DNA of 31,318 nt from a virus: the IMG/VR virus record IMGVR_UViG_3300036985_000722, positions 1 to 31,318 of that record; one strand, given 5' to 3'. Shown here piece after piece: positions 1 through 8,326 of this stretch (position 1 is the first letter of the stretch; every line of letters starts with the position of its first letter). The position numbers were made by a program, and so were the translations under genes. The notes beneath the pieces were generated by a model. It had not been told where the DNA came from, did no database searches, and saw only the letters and a program-made list of their open reading frames with translations.

Positions 1-5
1 ACCAT
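1..5 (-). CDS. Possible start of a further gene, cut by the window edge
   Basis: A minus-strand ATG lies at 5-3, nine bases after the lysozyme stop codon, which is tight spacing typical of this operon. Only the start codon and two more bases are inside the window, so nothing can be said about the product. Confidence 0.25.
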
Positions 6-13
6 ATTAAACC

Positions 14-460
14 TTATTTTTTAAAGTATAAGTCCGATTCGGCTTTTCGTCTCCTTACAAGTCCCAGCAATACTTTACCGCCAGCCTTTGTCCACTTGGC
101 AAATTCGCCAGCAATCGTTTCGTCGTTTGGATTAATATTTATCTTTTTTAGCAATGTTGATTTTTGCAAACTTCCAATCCCTACATTATAGGCAAAACAA
201 ACCAAAGCCGAAAATTGATTTTCGTTTACTTCTTTAGTCAAACACTTTTTAACGCCTAAAGCAAAATTATTCATTACCGTTTCAAATAATGCGTTGGCTT
301 GCTCTTGCGTTATTACGTCGCCTTGCTTTACTGGTGTTTTATCGGGATAAAAAGTATTTCCCCAACCGATTGTCCAAACCTTTGCTGGGCATTGGTAAGC
401 CGTTAATTTGCAACCTTCAAAATGGTGCATCATGTCTATTCCTAGTTTGTTAACCTTCAT
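14..460 (-). CDS. Phage endolysin, GH24 (T4-type) lysozyme
   Basis: This is a muramidase that would cut the glycan strands of host peptidoglycan at the end of infection. Starting from the ATG at 460 it is 148 aa, normal for the family. Near the N-terminus it has HHFEG, then YQC, then VWTIGWGNT. Glu15, Cys24 and Thr30 keep the E-x8-(D/C)-x5-T spacing of the T4 lysozyme catalytic triad, with Cys in the Asp position, a replacement known in the family. A C-terminal GLVRRRKAE segment is also typical. There is no signal peptide or SAR anchor, so release should depend on a holin. An in-frame TTG lies 12 bases upstream, but the ATG is preferred; it overlaps the end of the holin-like gene by 11 bases. 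Confidence 0.93.
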   Translation of the reverse strand: MKVNKLGIDMMHHFEGCKLTAYQCPAKVWTIGWGNTFYPDKTPVKQGDVITQEQANALFETVMNNFALGVKKCLTKEVNENQFSALVCFAYNVGIGSLQKSTLLKKININPNDETIAGEFAKWTKAGGKVLLGLVRRRKAESDLYFKK

Positions 461-677
461 TTTCTTTGTCAAATTTTTTCTTAAATATCTTTTCGGCCGC
501 GGTAATACCTAAAGCGGCCGCGGATAAGGCGGCCACCGAATATATTAAAGGCTCGTTTTGATTTTTTAAAAGAGTATAAGACAAGGTAATTGCGCTTACA
601 ACTCCAACAAGGCGTTTGCTAGACGCCTCTCCGTTCTCGCTTAAAAATCCTTTTAACCAATCAAAAAACTTTATCAT
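450..677 (-). CDS. Putative holin
   Basis: This is a 75-aa membrane protein directly upstream of the lysozyme. It begins with an amphipathic stretch (MIKFFDWLKGFLSENG) and a polar SSKRL turn, then has two hydrophobic segments at about residues 24-37 and 45-60, and ends in a charged tail rich in Lys and Glu. Size, two-helix layout and position suggest a holin that forms the membrane lesion and lets the endolysin out. Its ATG overlaps the TGA of the preceding 42-aa gene as ATGA, so translation is probably coupled. No sequence motif proves holin function, and the membrane protein at 789-983 is an alternative candidate. Confidence 0.6.
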   Translation of the reverse strand: MIKFFDWLKGFLSENGEASSKRLVGVVSAITLSYTLLKNQNEPLIYSVAALSAAALGITAAEKIFKKKFDKENEG

Positions 678-802
678 CTCCCTTGACCTCTGTATTTTTT
701 AGGTTTGTTTAATGCTTTAGAATATGCTTTTTTGGCTTTGCCGTTTCGCCTTGTCCCAAAAGTTATTTTTATTGCACTTGTCGTCGCTTTAGACTTTGCC
801 AT
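674..802 (-). CDS. Small highly basic protein ending YRGQGR
   Basis: This 42-aa reading frame starts at an ATG at 802, overlapping the end of the previous gene by 14 bases, and its stop overlaps the holin-like start as ATGA. Coupling at both ends, with the gap otherwise empty, makes it a real gene despite its size. The product is very basic (15 Lys or Arg in 42 residues) and almost without acidic residues. It has KSKATTSAIKITFGTRRNGKAKK near the start, which I read as 1-25 with Lys, Arg, Thr and Ser dominant, and ends KKYRGQGR. I recall similar short basic proteins in Bacteroidota phages but know no function. Nucleic acid binding or a virion role are guesses. Confidence 0.75.
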   Translation of the reverse strand: MAKSKATTSAIKITFGTRRNGKAKKAYSKALNKPKKYRGQGR

Positions 803-983
803 TATCTTTAAGCTTCTTAATTTCGTTTATTATTTTATAAACCAAATAAACTATTGATAAAATAGAAATTACTGAGGTAAAAACTACGTTAACCATTTGA
901 AGACCAGCCATAGCAGTAACATTTGCAAAGATTGCCAAGAAAGTAGACGGCACTCCTAGTTCATCGCTTTTCAATATATTCAT
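789..983 (-). CDS. Small membrane protein of the lysis cassette
   Basis: From the ATG at 983 the product is 64 aa. It has a short polar N-terminus, a long hydrophobic stretch from about residue 13 to 53 that could make one or two membrane helices, and a Lys-rich C-terminus. It is the first gene after the terminator at 1031-1058 and heads the group of two membrane proteins, basic miniprotein and lysozyme. It could be the holin, an antiholin or an unrelated membrane protein. An upstream in-frame TTG at 1010 would add nine residues, but it sits inside a likely -7 promoter element, so the ATG is preferred. Confidence 0.65.
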   Translation of the reverse strand: MNILKSDELGVPSTFLAIFANVTAMAGLQMVNVVFTSVISILSIVYLVYKIINEIKKLKDNGKV

Positions 984-1007
984 TTCGTTTAATTGCTTTT
1001 CGTTTAT

Positions 1008-1015
1008 CAAAAATA
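1008..1015 (-). promoter_or_regulatory. Possible -7 element for the lysis cassette
   Basis: Read on the minus strand this is TATTTTTG, a full match to the Bacteroidota TAnnTTTG element. It lies just downstream of the terminator and about 25 bases before the ATG at 983. The nearest TTTG upstream is only 13 bases away, shorter than usual, so the -33 half is weak. Confidence 0.4.
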
Positions 1016-1030
1016 AGGCATTTTAAGGCA

Positions 1031-1058
1031 AATAAAAAAGGGCTAAAACTTAGCCCTT
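1031..1058 (-). terminator. Rho-independent terminator after the tail genes
   Basis: The arms at 1038-1046 and 1050-1058 form a perfect 9-bp stem (AAGGGCTAA with its complement) around a 3-nt loop. In the minus-strand RNA the stem is followed directly by a U-rich run. It sits between the last small tail-module gene and the lysis cassette, so it probably ends or attenuates late transcription there. Confidence 0.85.
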
Positions 1059-1067
1059 GTATTACCC

Positions 1068-1355
1068 TTACTTTTCTTTTAACGCCTCGTAAAGCGGCCC
1101 TAAAACAAGCACAGTAAAGCCTTTTGCCTTTACCTTCTCTTTGATTAAATCAGCATCGCTTTTGCTTATTTCCATGTCGCCATCTGAGTAGTAAACTTTC
1201 TTGGCTAACTCGTAAAGCCGAATCGGGTCTTCCTTTTCCTCGGCTGCAAATAAGGCGTTGCCGACCATCTTTGACAAAGACACGTCTTCGCCGTTTTCGT
1301 TCTTAATTTTGTTGCCTTCAATGTCAGTTAGGGCAATCGCTAGGTTTACAATCAT
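1068..1355 (-). CDS. Hypothetical protein at the end of the tail module
   Basis: This 95-aa soluble, Lys- and Glu-rich protein is not recognised. Its start overlaps the stop of the preceding 96-aa gene as ATGA, and it is followed at once by a terminator, so it is the last gene of the tail transcript. The middle (about residues 33-60) looks helical and charged, and the end (FTVLVLGPLYEALKEK) is more hydrophobic. No signal peptide or membrane segment is seen. A role as a fibre chaperone or accessory is suggested only by position. Confidence 0.8.
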   Translation of the reverse strand: MIVNLAIALTDIEGNKIKNENGEDVSLSKMVGNALFAAEEKEDPIRLYELAKKVYYSDGDMEISKSDADLIKEKVKAKGFTVLVLGPLYEALKEK

Positions 1356-1642
1356 GTTGTTTCAATTAGTGTTAGATTTAATTTCTCGGCAATATAGGAA
1401 AAGGCAAAATTATTGTCGCCGTCCCAAGCCAAATAAGTATCGCCGCTCATGGTAATATTTCCCTCGGCTAAGGTTTGACCAACAACCAAAGGCATTGCCT
1501 CAGTACCTTCACCGCTTGAATTTAGCGAATAGTAGAAACTGCAAGACGATTCAAGGTTATCGTTGATAATAATTGCATTTAGCAAATTAGCTTCTTGGCT
1601 TTCGCCGTTTTTCCAAATTAAAATTGGTTCGATTAATTTCAT
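1352..1642 (-). CDS. Hypothetical small protein next to the tail fibre gene
   Basis: This 96-aa protein opens MKLIEPILIWKNGE and looks beta-rich, with alternating polar and hydrophobic residues and WDGDNNFAF near residues 74-82. It is encoded 19 bases after the fibre gene and joined by ATGA overlap to the next one. I know similar short proteins beside fibre genes in phages of this phylum but no defined function. It could be a fibre-associated structural protein or a chaperone. Confidence 0.8.
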   Translation of the reverse strand: MKLIEPILIWKNGESQEANLLNAIIINDNLESSCSFYYSLNSSGEGTEAMPLVVGQTLAEGNITMSGDTYLAWDGDNNFAFSYIAEKLNLTLIETT

Positions 1643-1661
1643 TATTTTTATGGTTTAATTT

Positions 1662-4600
1662 TTATACTTCTACTGCTCCTATGTAATACTCAACTCCACC
1701 TACTTTAACTCTTAGTCTTCTATTTGGTGTGATTGAGGCAATGCTTGCCGCTCCTAAACGCCAAGCGACTCCAGACCTACCTTCGGTTTCTGGACTTAAT
1801 GTCATTATTTCATTTGTAAAAGTTGTTCCATTAACTCTAAGTTTGTCGCCTGAGTCTGTCTCCGTGGAAATTAACACATTTCCGTTCCCTTCAATAACCA
1901 TTGAAATGGCCGTACTTGGGCCATTATTATAAATATTTCTAAATCTAAAACGTCCAGTTGTTCCATTAAAATGAGACTCAATTCTTGAGAAAGTAAGAGG
2001 ACTTGCTGCGGTATTGTAAACAGTATCAATTCCGTGAGATTCACCAGAAGACCATCCAGCTATTCCGCCAATCATTATGTCCCTAAATGCGCTTCCAGAT
2101 GTTCCAGCATTTACTAATAAACTACCCTCAACTTGTAGTTTTTGACCTGGCGAAGCAGTGCCGATGCCTACGTTGCCTCTGTCTAAAACTAAAACATTAT
2201 TATATGCTGTATTATTGTTTATTTGACTAAAATTCCATTTTACAACTCCAGATGTAACGGTTTGCTTTAGTATAAGTTGATAAGCTAAACTAGTTGAATA
2301 ATCCCATCTTTGAACATTTACGTCATCAGCTGACGACTCTGAAGAAACGTGTAAAGGAGCTAAAGGGGTAGTTTGTTTAATTCCAACAAACCCTCCATTT
2401 TTTACAGTCATTAAACTAGTTAGCGAACCATTAACAATATTTAAATCTCCAGTAGTTAATAATCTTACGTTGTCTGTTCCTGCATCAATTCCCAAAGTTT
2501 GAATATATAACGCCCCACTTGACCTTTGTAGCCTTAAATATTTACCATTATTTAAATAAATTTCATCACTTGACCTAATTGCTCCGTTAACGTCTAGCTT
2601 ATAGCCAGCGTCTATGGTTGTGCCAATCATTACGTTAAATCCTGTTAAAGCTTGTAAAGAAAGAGCTGAGGCTTCAATACTTAATGGTTGATAACTTCCA
2701 TAAAATGAACTATCTACTCCAAAAATTGTAGACCGACCTGAACTATTTACTCCATCGTTATCAATTCTTATCCCTTTTGCAGTTCCACCAAATGCAACAG
2801 TAGTTCCATTTGCACTATTATATGCAGTTAAAGAATAAGTAGCAGCAGCGCCTCCAACTCCAACCTTACTTAAAAACGTAGCAGCACCTCCACTTTGAGC
2901 AATTCTTAAATATGTTCCTTGAGAAACTCCGCTTACAGTTGCATTTATTAAAAAATCCCCAGTTGTTTGATTTTCACGACCAATATCGTAATGAAATCCA
3001 GCCGATATACTTCCTAATCGTAAAGAAGGCGTTAATTGATTTGATGCTAAATGCAATAAATTAGTTGGAGAATTTGTATTTATCCCAATGTTTGTTCCAT
3101 TGTCAAATATCTGACTATTTCCAACTGTTGTAGAGCCCGTAAACTTTGGCAAATAGTTAGTAGTACCCGTTCCCGTTACTGGATTAGTTAAAGCGTTCTG
3201 CTTTGAGTTAAACGTAGTCCAATCGGTACTAGATAGAAAGCCACTTTGTGAACCACTTGCTTGCTGAATCGTAATGTTAGGAGTTGTCCCTCCGCTAGAA
3301 GCCAATGGAGTGGAAGCAGTAACAGAGGTAATTGTTCCAGTTCCGTAAGCAGTAGAATCGATTGACCCATCTGCTTTTAGAAATTGGCTAGATGTTCCAC
3401 CACTACGAATAAAAGAGGTTGAGGTAACACTATTAATAAATACTGCCGTTCCTGTATTGTTTAATTTTAAAACATTTTGAATTGTACCATTTAAGTTAGT
3501 TCTAAAAAAATGACCAGCTCCAGCTCCTGTCCAATATGAGTCATAAAATTGGATTCCAGTATTATTTTCATACCAAATTTTAGTACCCTCAACTAATAAA
3601 CCAGAATCCCCTTCGAAAATAATTCCAAAATTACCGCTGCTCATATTTAAACGAATATCTCCGTTTAAAATATCTATTTTAAATTGAGGGTTATTTGTGT
3701 TAATTCCAAGCCTATCGTTTGTAGCATCCCAAAACAGATTAGACTCGCTGCTAATTGCAGTCGTTCCAGTAAAATACGCAACTTGTCCGCTGGCTCCCGT
3801 TCCCGTGACTGGGTTAGTCAAAGCGTTTTGCTTGCCGTTAAAAGTTGTCCAATCCGCCGAACTCAAAGCGCCTCGATTTGTCGCGCTTGCAGTCGGTAAA
3901 TTAAATGTATGCGTTGCCGTTGCGCTTGCAATTGCAAAGTCCGTTCCAGATGTCCCAACCGCAAAGTTTTGGACTTGAGCCGTTAAGCCATTAAGCGCCG
4001 TTAAACCAGTTGTGAAAGTTGTAATTATCTGGCATAAATGGTTGTCCTCAGTATGCAAAGTAATTGTACGTCCCGAATGATTAACGTAATATCGAATCGC
4101 AAGCCTATCCGTTAAAGCCAGCGCCGTAGTCGGTACGGCAAGCGTAGAGAAATAAGAAATAACATTAGTTCCAAACGCGATTAACTCTGGAAACGTGCTA
4201 TTTGATGCGATTAAGGTAGCCGTTCCGCCCGAATTTACTTTGTATAATTCAACATAAAAAGTAGGTGAGCCGCCGCCACTTGAGGCGCTAAAATAGGTCT
4301 CAAAGTTCCAGTTTCCCGCTGGAATCTCTAATAAATTTGGGTCGCCAGCGTCCGTAATAAACGAGGCAATGTAGCCGTTTGCATTAATTGTAAAATCAGT
4401 ACCCGCTCCCAAAATAGGAACTTTGTTTAATTCTTTATAAGCAACTCCGCCGATTGTCCCTTGGTTAACCGAGCCGTTTAAATAGTAGCTAACAGATGAA
4501 CCGCCACCGCTAGACTCTGGGAAATCCGCCAAAGAGCCGTCGCCTCGAATGTATTGTCCAACAGTTCCAGCGCCAGTAACGGCAAGCGTTCCCGCCGTTG

Positions 4601-5144
4601 TTATTGGACTATTAGCAACGCTAAACGCCGACGGCATAGTTAACGCCACCGAGGTTACGGTACCAGTCCCATAAACGTTAGAATCAACGGACCCATTAGC
4701 CTTTAAGAATTGCGCCGATGTACCGCCAGCCTTTACAAAAGACCCCGCTTGGATTGTTTGCGCTCCTAAATTAACGGTAGTTACCGCGCCCGTGTAAGGA
4801 ACATAACCGCCGCTCGAGTTTTCCCATTTAGACGTGGACGAATTGTAAACTAAAACTTGGCCATTGCTTGGGGAAACAATCTGAACGTCGTTTAAGTCGT
4901 TTAGGTCCAAGTTGCCTTGGTCGGTGTTTTCCCATTTGCCCGTTACCGAGTCATAACGCAAAATTTGCCCGTTCGTTAAACCGCTAATTGCGACGTCGTT
5001 TAGTTCGTCTAAATTCTCAGGTAAGCCGCTTAAAAACGTGGCCTTTGTCGTCTGTTTATTTGCGCCGCTTTGCCAAATTAGGATAATATCGGTATCGCCA
5101 GAGGTTGACGCAATTGGGAAATCTATATATCGTCTATTTGCCAT
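1662..5144 (-). CDS. Tail fibre / receptor-binding protein
   Basis: This 1160-aa protein is almost entirely short beta repeats, as expected for a trimeric fibre reaching the host surface. The N-terminus (MANRRYIDFPIAST) is followed by two LNDLNDV-type repeats ending in KWEN. There are at least eight copies of a GxGxxxPxxKLxVxG-like repeat, for example NVGIGTASPGQKLQVEG. A module of (F-x-[KR]-x-GGTS-x-QFLKA-x-GS) plus GTGT[VI]TSV occurs near residues 135-165 and 575-610. A second module (LSS-x-DWTTFN-x-KQNALTNPVTGTG) occurs near 425-450 and 635-660. The C-terminus (about 1120-1160: NRRLRVKVGGVEYYIGA) resembles the ends of other Bacteroidota phage fibres. No S74 autoprotease is seen. The part encoded at 1662-3700 looks more A/T-rich than 3700-5144, consistent with exchange of the distal part. 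Confidence 0.88.
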   Translation of the reverse strand: MANRRYIDFPIASTSGDTDIILIWQSGANKQTTKATFLSGLPENLDELNDVAISGLTNGQILRYDSVTGKWENTDQGNLDLNDLNDVQIVSPSNGQVLVYNSSTSKWENSSGGYVPYTGAVTTVNLGAQTIQAGSFVKAGGTSAQFLKANGSVDSNVYGTGTVTSVALTMPSAFSVANSPITTAGTLAVTGAGTVGQYIRGDGSLADFPESSGGGSSVSYYLNGSVNQGTIGGVAYKELNKVPILGAGTDFTINANGYIASFITDAGDPNLLEIPAGNWNFETYFSASSGGGSPTFYVELYKVNSGGTATLIASNSTFPELIAFGTNVISYFSTLAVPTTALALTDRLAIRYYVNHSGRTITLHTEDNHLCQIITTFTTGLTALNGLTAQVQNFAVGTSGTDFAIASATATHTFNLPTASATNRGALSSADWTTFNGKQNALTNPVTGTGASGQVAYFTGTTAISSESNLFWDATNDRLGINTNNPQFKIDILNGDIRLNMSSGNFGIIFEGDSGLLVEGTKIWYENNTGIQFYDSYWTGAGAGHFFRTNLNGTIQNVLKLNNTGTAVFINSVTSTSFIRSGGTSSQFLKADGSIDSTAYGTGTITSVTASTPLASSGGTTPNITIQQASGSQSGFLSSTDWTTFNSKQNALTNPVTGTGTTNYLPKFTGSTTVGNSQIFDNGTNIGINTNSPTNLLHLASNQLTPSLRLGSISAGFHYDIGRENQTTGDFLINATVSGVSQGTYLRIAQSGGAATFLSKVGVGGAAATYSLTAYNSANGTTVAFGGTAKGIRIDNDGVNSSGRSTIFGVDSSFYGSYQPLSIEASALSLQALTGFNVMIGTTIDAGYKLDVNGAIRSSDEIYLNNGKYLRLQRSSGALYIQTLGIDAGTDNVRLLTTGDLNIVNGSLTSLMTVKNGGFVGIKQTTPLAPLHVSSESSADDVNVQRWDYSTSLAYQLILKQTVTSGVVKWNFSQINNNTAYNNVLVLDRGNVGIGTASPGQKLQVEGSLLVNAGTSGSAFRDIMIGGIAGWSSGESHGIDTVYNTAASPLTFSRIESHFNGTTGRFRFRNIYNNGPSTAISMVIEGNGNVLISTETDSGDKLRVNGTTFTNEIMTLSPETEGRSGVAWRLGAASIASITPNRRLRVKVGGVEYYIGAVEV
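3060..3870 (-). repeat. Duplicated coding module inside the fibre gene
   Basis: Segments near 3167-3240 and 3799-3870 are imperfect copies about 70 bp long; both read as variants of LSSxDWTTFNxKQNALTNPVTGTG. The flanking GTGT[VI]TSV module near 3310-3420 has its partner near 4660-4740. Such internal duplication is typical of fibres that lengthen or recombine within the gene. Confidence 0.8.
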
Positions 5145-5146
5145 CT

Positions 5147-8100
5147 TTAGGAAATTGGGTAAACGTATGCGGTCGGTACTTGGCCAAAGGTAATGCGCGC
5201 CACGCGTGTGGCAAAATCATACTCCCAGCCAATTACTTGCATTCGCACGGTTGTATAACCAGAGTAATTAAGCGAAACGGGTAAATAAGCGTTTCCCATT
5301 GTGGCGCCCTTGCGTCTAAACGAACCCTCTAAACGATAGCTTAAAGCGTTGTAAAGTGTCAACACATTACGAGCGTAACAATCGCGCAAAGTAGGGGAAT
5401 AGCCACCCAAAAGGGCTTGGTTTTCAAACGTTATATTGGTTTGCGAGTAGGTAATTGAGCCGTTGGCATTTACTTGCAAAAGAAACGTTGAGGTCTGGTA
5501 ATTGTTATTATTTGAGTCCTTTAAAAAGACTTGAATTTGTACGTTTGCCTCGCCTGTATAATCGTAATTCGTAAACGTAACGGTTAGATTTCTTTGCGTG
5601 CTAGAAATTGTCGTAACAATTGGCGAAACCGCCGCCCCCGTTGGTATTATTCCAGACAAACTATTTACCAAAACAAAGGTCGAATCAATAGTAAATCCAG
5701 CCGCGGCAACAAATTGCCGTTGGTATTGACCATTTACAACGCCGCCGCTAAAACTTAGCGTATTGGCGCCAAGTGTATCCGTTAATCGGTTTACTTGAGT
5801 AACCGCGCCGCTAGGAACTTGAATAATATTAGGAGTAGCCGCTAGGGATTTCTCAACAAAGACAATTGCTGGCAATTCGCCAATTCTTAGCCAGTTTTTA
5901 GACGCCGTAATTACTAAGTCGCTAAAAACTAAATCGTCCTTTCGGATACTAGTATAAGCGCGCGCCGTCTCGTAAACCTTTGCAACGCTACTTGGGTTTC
6001 GTTTCCCTTCAAACGTTGGAATTATCTTTGCCGCCGTAACTACCGCGCTGCCAGTTAAACCAAAATATTTTAATTCTATTGACAAAAACCCAGCGGTCGG
6101 CAATACAAAAGACGAAAGTTTAAATTTCCGCGTGTCGTCGTCCTTTGTTGAATAAAAAACAAAAGTGTTATAAGTCTCGGACCATGCCAATAGGTTTATG
6201 CTCCCAACGATTGCCGTTCCTAAATAGCGGTCAACGCCTCCAGAATCAACGTGTTTAATTGCAATAGCCAAAGCGCTTGCCGCGGTTGCATAATTAATAT
6301 CTATTTCTAAATCCAAACTCAATCCAGCAAAGTCCAAGAAAACTGGTTTTGATGTAATTGGCTGGTCGGTATCGTCGCCGTTAGGCATAAATCGAATGTC
6401 CCAGCTAACGCCTTCGTTGTCATCAAAAGTTGTTTGAGATGGGATATTATTAGGGAAAATTTGAATTATTGGCGTGTCGGGGTCTGGCGTAATGGTCCAA
6501 TCGTAAAGTTTATAAGGCCCTTCCAAAAACCAAGAATCCTCGTTTAAGTTTTCGCCGTTTGTTATAATTGATTGGCCTAAGTCTCCTTGTGTTAAAGTAA
6601 GTTTTTTAATTGGTCTTTGGTATTGTAAAAGCTGGTCGCCTCCTACTGGTATCCAAGTCGTGTCCTCGTTGTCTTGGTCTCCAACTTCTTCGCTTAAATA
6701 ATCCTCAAAAACGTTAAACATGATTTTATTAGGGCCAGTATCTGCAACGCCTACAAATGTGTTTTCTCCAAACGTTATGGCTCTATAAGTATTTTGACTA
6801 GGTGAGGCCGTAGCGGTCCAAGTAATTGCGTCAGTTGAATAATAAATGCGATTAGCGCCACTTTCAACTAATCCAACAAAGTAGCCGTTTCCGTAAGTTA
6901 TTCCAGTAGCGTTAAAATTTAAATTTGCAGTATTCCAAGTAATTCCGTCAGTTGAATAACGATAACCAGTAGTAAATTTACCGTCCCCAAAAAATACGGT
7001 TATTGCGTTCCAAGTTAAATTTCTTTGAGTCCAAGTAATTCCGTCGGGTGAGGTCATGACATTTCCCCCAGTAACGCCAGCGCCGCCAGTACTAACCGCA
7101 ACAAAAATTCCGTTTCCGTAAGCTACGCTAGTAAAATCGGCGTTCATTGGCGTCGACCTACTTGTCCAATTAATTCCATTTGGTGAGGTCATTACACGGT
7201 TACCCGTCCCAGTTCTTGAAACTGCAACAAATAATCCATTCCCGTAAGTTACGGATTGCCACCACAAGGCCGCCGCTGGCGTTCGACTAGTCCAGTTTAT
7301 TCCATTTGTTGAACTATAGGCAAATGCGGTTAATGTGCCGCTTACGTCTGCATATCCAAGCCCGACAAAGACATTATTTCCAAAAGCTAATGCGTCTACT
7401 TGCCAACTCCCTGGTATTGATTCAGTCCAGTTAATTCCGTCATAAGAATACGCCCGAAATGCTGAAAAACTTGCAACAAAAATTCCATTTCCGTGCGCAA
7501 TTGTTTTATAACCATTAGTTACGGTTGCGTTTGTCCAATCAGCAATTTCCGTGGCGGGGTTATTAACAAAACTTGCCTTTACTCCAAAATAATTCCAATC
7601 ATGAATAAAAATTTTTGTTGTGTTTATATTTCTAGCTATTGCGCGCTGAATAACCCAACGGCCGTCTCTCTGAAATAAAACCCATCCAAAAGACTTGCAA
7701 ATTTCTAGCAAGAAATCAAAAGCGTTTAATTGTAATTCGTCAAACGTAAGCTCTTGAATTTTTAAATTTTCGTTTTCGCCTTGCGCAAAAATAGATAACG
7801 TATTATCCATTACTAGACCCTCGTAAAGGTCATTACAAACCTCATAATCTAACTCGAGGTCTAACGACTTTAACTGTTCAAAAATTAACTCTCCTAAATC
7901 AATGTCATACGTTGGACCCGTTAAAGTAATTTCTTTTAATTGCGCCAATCCGTCGGTCGCAGTAATAACAACGGGGTAAGGCGGGTCTTGGAACGGCTCG
8001 CCAGTTATGTCGTTTAGTAAATAGCCTTTAAAGACAACATTACCCTCAAATTTATGTACAACTAAAAACTCGCGGTCCGAGTAGCTAAAGAAATTTCTAA

Positions 8101-8323
8101 AATCCGTAACGTCTGTCGAATAAAACGAAATGGTAAGCGTTGCCGACATAATCGAGGACGTAATGTCTTCGTTGTCTTCGCGCTCGTATTTGTGGGTCGC
8201 TGGCGCCTCGGTTGCAATTAATTCCGTTGACGTGCCAACAAAGCCGTCTTGGTATATTTCTACGACGTTCGAATAGTTGTCAATATCTTTAAAAAGTATC
8301 GTGTATTTAAGACCGTATGCCAT
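5147..8323 (-). CDS. Tail tip / baseplate protein with inserted seven-bladed beta-propeller
   Basis: This 1058-aa structural protein lies between the tape measure and the fibre, the place of tail-tip hub proteins. Residues 1-260 and about 535-1058 are beta-rich tail-protein sequence without obvious enzyme motifs. Between them, at about residues 262-534 (bases 7540-6720), are seven repeats of roughly 39 residues built around [YF]GNGxFVAV, then YSxDGINWT. A stray WTNATV strand before the first repeat would complete the last blade, the usual ring closure of a propeller. The insert may bind a sugar or protein receptor, or decorate the tail; that is inference. It is followed after two bases by the fibre gene. 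Confidence 0.82.
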   Translation of the reverse strand: MAYGLKYTILFKDIDNYSNVVEIYQDGFVGTSTELIATEAPATHKYEREDNEDITSSIMSATLTISFYSTDVTDFRNFFSYSDREFLVVHKFEGNVVFKGYLLNDITGEPFQDPPYPVVITATDGLAQLKEITLTGPTYDIDLGELIFEQLKSLDLELDYEVCNDLYEGLVMDNTLSIFAQGENENLKIQELTFDELQLNAFDFLLEICKSFGWVLFQRDGRWVIQRAIARNINTTKIFIHDWNYFGVKASFVNNPATEIADWTNATVTNGYKTIAHGNGIFVASFSAFRAYSYDGINWTESIPGSWQVDALAFGNNVFVGLGYADVSGTLTAFAYSSTNGINWTSRTPAAALWWQSVTYGNGLFVAVSRTGTGNRVMTSPNGINWTSRSTPMNADFTSVAYGNGIFVAVSTGGAGVTGGNVMTSPDGITWTQRNLTWNAITVFFGDGKFTTGYRYSTDGITWNTANLNFNATGITYGNGYFVGLVESGANRIYYSTDAITWTATASPSQNTYRAITFGENTFVGVADTGPNKIMFNVFEDYLSEEVGDQDNEDTTWIPVGGDQLLQYQRPIKKLTLTQGDLGQSIITNGENLNEDSWFLEGPYKLYDWTITPDPDTPIIQIFPNNIPSQTTFDDNEGVSWDIRFMPNGDDTDQPITSKPVFLDFAGLSLDLEIDINYATAASALAIAIKHVDSGGVDRYLGTAIVGSINLLAWSETYNTFVFYSTKDDDTRKFKLSSFVLPTAGFLSIELKYFGLTGSAVVTAAKIIPTFEGKRNPSSVAKVYETARAYTSIRKDDLVFSDLVITASKNWLRIGELPAIVFVEKSLAATPNIIQVPSGAVTQVNRLTDTLGANTLSFSGGVVNGQYQRQFVAAAGFTIDSTFVLVNSLSGIIPTGAAVSPIVTTISSTQRNLTVTFTNYDYTGEANVQIQVFLKDSNNNNYQTSTFLLQVNANGSITYSQTNITFENQALLGGYSPTLRDCYARNVLTLYNALSYRLEGSFRRKGATMGNAYLPVSLNYSGYTTVRMQVIGWEYDFATRVARITFGQVPTAYVYPIS

Positions 8324-8326
8324 TTT

